A DNA stretch of 9,690 nt from Candidatus Latescibacterota bacterium. Lineage in GTDB: Bacteria; Latescibacterota; UBA2968; GCA-2709665. Where the stretch lies: NCBI GenBank assembly GCA_012271065.1, contig JAAXHE010000300.1, positions 10,302 to 19,991 of the forward strand, read 5' to 3'. Position numbers and translations under genes: made by a program. Of this stretch, positions 6,458-9,690 are shown piece by piece. Position 1 is the stretch's first letter; each line of letters starts with the position of its first letter. The notes beneath the pieces were generated by a model that was not told the DNA's origin, ran no database searches, and saw nothing but the letters and a program-made list of their open reading frames with translations.

Positions 6458-7138
6458 ATGGCGATTGATCGAAGGCGTTTTCTGTGTCAGGCAGGCACGC
6501 TGGGCGCCGTGGCGTTTGTGGCGCCGGGGGCTTTTGCCGAGCAACTGATTCGAACGCCGTGGCAGACCGAGGGCCCCTTTTATCCGGACAGGATGCCGCT
6601 GGACGTGGATAACGACCTCCTGATCATCAACGACGCGATCACGCTGGCGGTGGGAGAAATCACGCATCTGACCGGGCGCGTCACCGATGTGAGCGGCCGA
6701 CCCGTGAAGAATGCCCAAGTAGAGATCTGGCAGGTCGACAGCAACGGCATCTACATTCATACAGATGCCCCGCGGAAAAACAGGCGGGACCGGAACTTTC
6801 AGGGTTTCGGGCGATTTGAAACGGGTTCCACGGGGGATTACCGTTTTCGTACGATCAAGCCCGTCAGATATTCGGGCGCCCGGGCCGCCCATATTCATTT
6901 TGCGATTAACAGGAACGGACGCCGGGTCCTGACCACGCAGATGTACGTCAAGGGCAACCCGGACAATGAGCGGGATTCCATATTCCGGAGGTCCGGACGC
7001 GCTTCCAGCGATCTGCTGGCGGTGCCGTTCAAGCCGCTGCCCGGATCGGAAATTGGAGAATTAACGGCGAATTTCGATATTGTGATCGGCAAAACACCCG
7101 AAGACGGTGAGGGGGGACGTCGCGGCTGGCTATGGTAA
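6458..7138 (+). CDS. Tat-exported intradiol ring-cleavage dioxygenase family protein
   Basis: The 226-residue product starts at ATG 6458 (GTG 6455 adjacent; GGGGGG at 6447-6452 is a possible weak ribosome site). The N-terminus reads DRRRFL followed by a hydrophobic run ending GAFA near residue 27, a twin-arginine signal, so the enzyme is expected folded and metal-loaded in the periplasm. The rest matches intradiol dioxygenases (protocatechuate 3,4-/catechol 1,2-dioxygenase family): TEGPFYP, a TGRVTDVSGRPVKNAQVEIWQ core, then the Fe(III) ligands Tyr99 (GIYIH), Tyr138 (PVRYSG), His145 and His147 (AHIHF). Arg142 corresponds to the conserved active-site arginine. All four ligands are present, so it should be catalytically competent. 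The natural substrate is probably a catechol-type ring, but no catabolic pathway genes (muconate cyclase, PcaH/PcaG partner) sit nearby, so a classical protocatechuate role is unlikely. It lies 105 bases after the LTxxQ gene with no evident terminator between them. Confidence 0.9.
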   Translation: MAIDRRRFLCQAGTLGAVAFVAPGAFAEQLIRTPWQTEGPFYPDRMPLDVDNDLLIINDAITLAVGEITHLTGRVTDVSGRPVKNAQVEIWQVDSNGIYIHTDAPRKNRRDRNFQGFGRFETGSTGDYRFRTIKPVRYSGARAAHIHFAINRNGRRVLTTQMYVKGNPDNERDSIFRRSGRASSDLLAVPFKPLPGSEIGELTANFDIVIGKTPEDGEGGRRGWLW

Positions 7139-7180
7139 GGGTTCACCGGGGGGTCCGGCCGCCGGTCACGTTCGCCGAGT

Positions 7181-7822
7181 TCAGACCTTCCTGAGATACC
7201 TTCCGGGATTGCCCACCCAGACCTCGCCCGCGGGCACGTCGTGGCGGATGAGGGTCCCGGCGCCCACCATGCTTCCCTCGCCGATCGTTGCGCCGATTAT
7301 CGTGGCGTTCGTTCCCAGGAAACAGTTTCGTCCCACCCGTACGCTTCCCGAAAAACTCACCCCAACCGCAAGGCAGGAGTAATCCTCGATCACGTCGTCG
7401 TGGGACAGTCCCACGTTCTGCAGGATGATCACGTGGTCGCCGATGGTAACGAATGCGCCCACCGTTGTTCCCGCCAGAACAACCGATCCCCGTCCCACGG
7501 CGCTTTGCGGGGAAACGAACGCGTGGGGATGGACGATTGTGGCGAATCGCTCCCGAGGCAGGCCCAGTCCGGCCACCGTGCCCGGCCAGGTTTGATAACT
7601 CCCCGGTCCGAACGCAAATCCGGTGATCTGAACGTCTTCCGGCAGGTCACGTACCGTGTCGAAGTCCCCCATGTGCTTCAGGCCGCCTTTGTTGACGGGT
7701 TTGCCGTTGCGCGTCACGTACCCCAGCACCTCGTAGGTCGGCTCCAGGGCATTGATTTCCGTTACGGCGTCCAGAATGTCCGAATTGTTGGAACCGATGC
7801 CCAGAAAGACCAGTTTTTGCAT
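7181..7822 (-). CDS. NeuD/PglD-like sugar acyltransferase (left-handed beta-helix)
   Basis: The 213-residue protein begins with a Rossmann-like MQKLVFLGIGSNNSDILDAV segment, the N-terminal domain of the NeuD/PglD/'sugar O-acyltransferase' family. IVHPHAFVSPQSAVGRGS then opens a hexapeptide-repeat region (about residues 95-205) of the left-handed beta-helix acetyltransferase type. H141, in NVGLSHDDVIEDYS, matches the position of the catalytic histidine in PglD-like enzymes. The end, VPAGEVWVGNPGRYLRKV, is the typical acyl-CoA-binding C-terminus. It would transfer an acetyl or similar acyl group from CoA to an amino- or hydroxy-sugar in the cytoplasm. GAGGAGG lies just upstream on the minus strand (complement of 7829-7835). 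It follows the deacetylase-like gene by 42 bases in the same direction, so the two are probably one operon for glycan or nucleotide-sugar modification. The exact sugar is unknown. Confidence 0.87.
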   Translation of the reverse strand: MQKLVFLGIGSNNSDILDAVTEINALEPTYEVLGYVTRNGKPVNKGGLKHMGDFDTVRDLPEDVQITGFAFGPGSYQTWPGTVAGLGLPRERFATIVHPHAFVSPQSAVGRGSVVLAGTTVGAFVTIGDHVIILQNVGLSHDDVIEDYSCLAVGVSFSGSVRVGRNCFLGTNATIIGATIGEGSMVGAGTLIRHDVPAGEVWVGNPGRYLRKV

Positions 7823-7864
7823 ACCGCCACCTCCTCGTGTTTTGTCCCGGCGACACGGCTTCCG

Positions 7865-9577
7865 TCAGCTGTAAGCAGCCGCTATGTCGCAACTGTCGAC
7901 GCCGGCGCCCAATGCCACCTGCGCGAAATCCTGACGGTATCGGGTCACGATCCCGAACGGCGCCGGTCGCCCGTCCACCCGAACTTCCTCCAGCGCCCGT
8001 TCGCCGAATTCCGCCGGAATCAACCAGCGCAGATTTCCGTCGGCAGGCGCGCCCGAGGCAGTGAATCTTAGCGTCTGATCGTGCCAGGAGAGCCGTTCCA
8101 CGCGCCATTGATCCCTCATCAGCCAGAAATTGCACCACTGATCGTAGGACCAGACCGGTACATTCCGTTCCGCGGCTTTTTCAAGCAGAACAAGCCCGTG
8201 CGCCCTCGAATATCTCACCCAGTTTCCCGGGTGAAGGATCACACCGTAGGGCACGTGGAACCGCGTGGCGCTGTCGTCGAGGATGCGTTCTGCCAGCGCG
8301 CCGTACATCTCCGGCGAATAGTGAAAGGACTTTGGTGCGTCTTCCTGGAACCAGACGTCGTCGGACAGATGGGTATGCTGCTGCAGTACGTCAATCAGGC
8401 GCCCGTCAGGATGACAGAAACGCATTGGCATCGCCGCCCCTCTCAGGTGGTACGGGCTGCTGCAGCGGTCCCGCATGTAGGCCGAGCACAAGAAGTTCGC
8501 ATCCATCCGGATGCCCAGGCGGGCTTGCACCTCCACCAGTTCCATGTAACCCGCCCAGGAGAGGCAGTGGTTGCGTACGCTCGTGGGCCTGAACCCGTAC
8601 ATCTCCTCGAACAGCAGAATCTGCCGCTCGAATTCGGCCACTCGCTCCGCTATCGGCCGTCCGTCCAGGGCCCGGAGGTTCGGGTGCGGCCCCACGTCGT
8701 GATCTTGCCGATACCGCTGCACGTCCGCGGCCGTCGAGTCCGTCCCGATGGGAATGATGTAGAGATTCATGCGCGCACCGGCAGCCGTTACCTCCCGGAA
8801 TTCCTGTTCCGTAGCGGAAATCTCCGCTCCGTCCTCGTCGCCCGAATAGAGCACGATCGCGGCTGCATCGCCCGGCAGGTGCCAGAGCAGGGGGACGGGC
8901 GCCGGAACGAACCGGCAGGCCAGTTCTACCAGCCACCGGGCCAGCAGATCGGCAAATGGAACCAGGCCGCTGTCCGCCGGCCCGAGATCGATTCCAATGG
9001 AATCTGCCCTTGCGTTGCCGCCCACGGCCCGCTCGACCTGGCGCGGATCCCCCTGCCGCAGGGTGAACACGCAAGCGGGCAGGTCGAAAGCGAATGCCAG
9101 GATCCTTCCCTTTCCAGATGGCGTTTCGATAATCCCGACGGACTCTCCTACGAATGTGTCCGGTTGGTAGAGATAGGCAATACCAACTCCCGCCCCAGAT
9201 TTCTCAGTGTAATGACCCGCCTCCCCGACAACCGGAAAGTCCTCGCCCGAAACCCCCCCCGCCGGATATCGTGCCGGACGCAGGCGAAGCGGCGCGGCCC
9301 TGGCGCCCTCGCAGACGAGCCCCGCGGCGTCGGCCAGTTTGTCTCGGGGAAGGAACGTCACGACGGTGCCGCCGCGCCGCGCATATCCGATCAGATCCTC
9401 GTGTGTCCGGTCATCCCTTTCTGCTGCCGGGCAGACCAGTACAGGAGTCGACGCGGGAGCCAGGTCGTCCAGCTGTTCCTGAGCGATCCGGTCGAAGGCG
9501 GGAAGCCCCCAGGTCGTAAAGACCTCGGCGACGTAATCCGAGAGATCTGGCGGATGAGTCAGAATGCCTATTTTCAT
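7865..9577 (-). CDS. Amidotransferase-like / NodB-like polysaccharide deacetylase fusion protein
   Basis: The 570-residue product starts at ATG 9577 with GGAGGT (complement of 9586-9591) eight bases upstream and no signal peptide. Residues 1 to about 190 look like a class I glutamine-amidotransferase-like (ThuA/beta-galactosidase-trimerisation-like) domain: MKIGILTHPP, then an ARRGGTVVTF strand-loop and GKGRILAFAFDLP. No clear catalytic cysteine-histidine-glutamate triad is evident, so it is probably a binding module. Residues about 235-480 resemble the NodB/CE4 fold: IVLYSGDEDG with D247 and D249 (motif 1), H293-D-V-G-P-H298-P-N (motif 2, in the HPN variant), and SVRNHCLSW with H337. Metal-dependent removal of acetyl groups from a sugar is the family activity; it is not proven here. 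About 490-570 is a beta-rich tail. The neighbour downstream is an acyltransferase, so the pair handles acyl groups on a glycan. Confidence 0.8.
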   Translation of the reverse strand: MKIGILTHPPDLSDYVAEVFTTWGLPAFDRIAQEQLDDLAPASTPVLVCPAAERDDRTHEDLIGYARRGGTVVTFLPRDKLADAAGLVCEGARAAPLRLRPARYPAGGVSGEDFPVVGEAGHYTEKSGAGVGIAYLYQPDTFVGESVGIIETPSGKGRILAFAFDLPACVFTLRQGDPRQVERAVGGNARADSIGIDLGPADSGLVPFADLLARWLVELACRFVPAPVPLLWHLPGDAAAIVLYSGDEDGAEISATEQEFREVTAAGARMNLYIIPIGTDSTAADVQRYRQDHDVGPHPNLRALDGRPIAERVAEFERQILLFEEMYGFRPTSVRNHCLSWAGYMELVEVQARLGIRMDANFLCSAYMRDRCSSPYHLRGAAMPMRFCHPDGRLIDVLQQHTHLSDDVWFQEDAPKSFHYSPEMYGALAERILDDSATRFHVPYGVILHPGNWVRYSRAHGLVLLEKAAERNVPVWSYDQWCNFWLMRDQWRVERLSWHDQTLRFTASGAPADGNLRWLIPAEFGERALEEVRVDGRPAPFGIVTRYRQDFAQVALGAGVDSCDIAAAYS

Positions 9578-9690
9578 GTGTGATGACCTCCACGTTTAAC
9601 CTTGATTCGTAAGTCTTCGGGGACGTTAATTCGAATATGTGCTTGTAAATAAAGGCGATTATACGGCGGATTACCAGGATACACCAGGTC
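9578..9690. other. Upstream intergenic region at right edge, AT-rich
   Basis: These 113 bases carry the ribosome binding site and TATAAT box of the minus-strand unit and are visibly more AT-rich than the genes. An 8-base palindrome ATTCGAAT (9629-9636) sits between the -10 box and the start codon and could bind a regulator, but one such palindrome is weak evidence. No gene is seen on the plus strand before the window ends. Confidence 0.35.
9658..9663 (-). promoter_or_regulatory. Candidate -10 box of the deacetylase/acyltransferase unit
   Basis: On the minus strand the bases read TATAAT, a perfect -10 hexamer, 80 bases before ATG 9577. The hexamer 17 bases upstream (TGGTGT, complement of 9681-9686) is a poor -35 match, and no extended TGn motif is present. 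An activator may be required, or the box may be chance in this AT-rich stretch. The window ends too close to see further control sites. Confidence 0.4.

Noticed and set aside
7139..7180. GC-rich inverted repeat ACCGG...CCGGT between convergent genes as a terminator
   Set aside because: Only five pairs around a 12-base loop and no T-run on either strand; not enough to call a terminator.
8081..9583. 500-codon plus-strand open frame opposite the deacetylase-like gene
   Set aside because: It is a shadow frame, rich in Arg/Pro/His with no domain-like sequence, and it lacks a ribosome binding site. The minus-strand frame has clear NodB-type motifs.

Overview
The window looks like a piece of a Gram-negative chromosome. 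A proteobacterium, perhaps a gammaproteobacterium, is the most likely source. The reasons are an inner-membrane RND exporter, a LolA-like periplasmic protein, a predicted outer-membrane barrel, Sec and Tat signal peptides, GGAGG-type ribosome binding sites and standard stop codons. TAG ends two intact genes, so the code does not look reassigned. I see no rRNA, tRNA, CRISPR array, transposase or phage gene, and I cannot name the species from sequence alone.

Left part (1-4448, + strand): the last codons of an unidentified gene run by a 4-base ATGA overlap into an MMPL/RND-type exporter gene. This gene is followed, with further overlaps, by a LolA-like 'outer membrane lipoprotein-sorting' protein and a beta-barrel-like exported protein. 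The three products would span inner membrane, periplasm and outer membrane, so they probably move or sort a lipid or other hydrophobic cargo. The exporter gene is broken by a single in-frame amber codon (755-757), with perfect homology-like continuation on both sides.

Middle part (4449-7138, + strand): a candidate sigma70 promoter (perfect TTGACA) precedes a fatty-acid-hydroxylase/sterol-desaturase-superfamily membrane enzyme. Next come a secreted helical protein made of two near-copies of an LTxxQ (Spy/CpxP-like) unit, and a Tat-exported intradiol ring-cleavage dioxygenase with all four iron ligands. The hydroxylase and the Spy-like gene are visibly less GC-rich than the flanks (about 45-50% in lines counted by hand, against 60-73% elsewhere).

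Right part (7181-9690, - strand): a two-gene unit read leftwards, convergent with the middle part. It encodes a 570-residue protein with an amidotransferase-like N-terminus and a NodB-like polysaccharide deacetylase domain, then a NeuD/PglD-like sugar O- or N-acyltransferase. A TATAAT box lies upstream. This pair points to surface-sugar modification.

The best candidates for something new are the amber-interrupted transport operon, the tandem Spy-like protein beside a membrane hydroxylase, and the amidotransferase-like/NodB fusion paired with a NeuD-like acyltransferase. None is clearly a new defence or mobile system.
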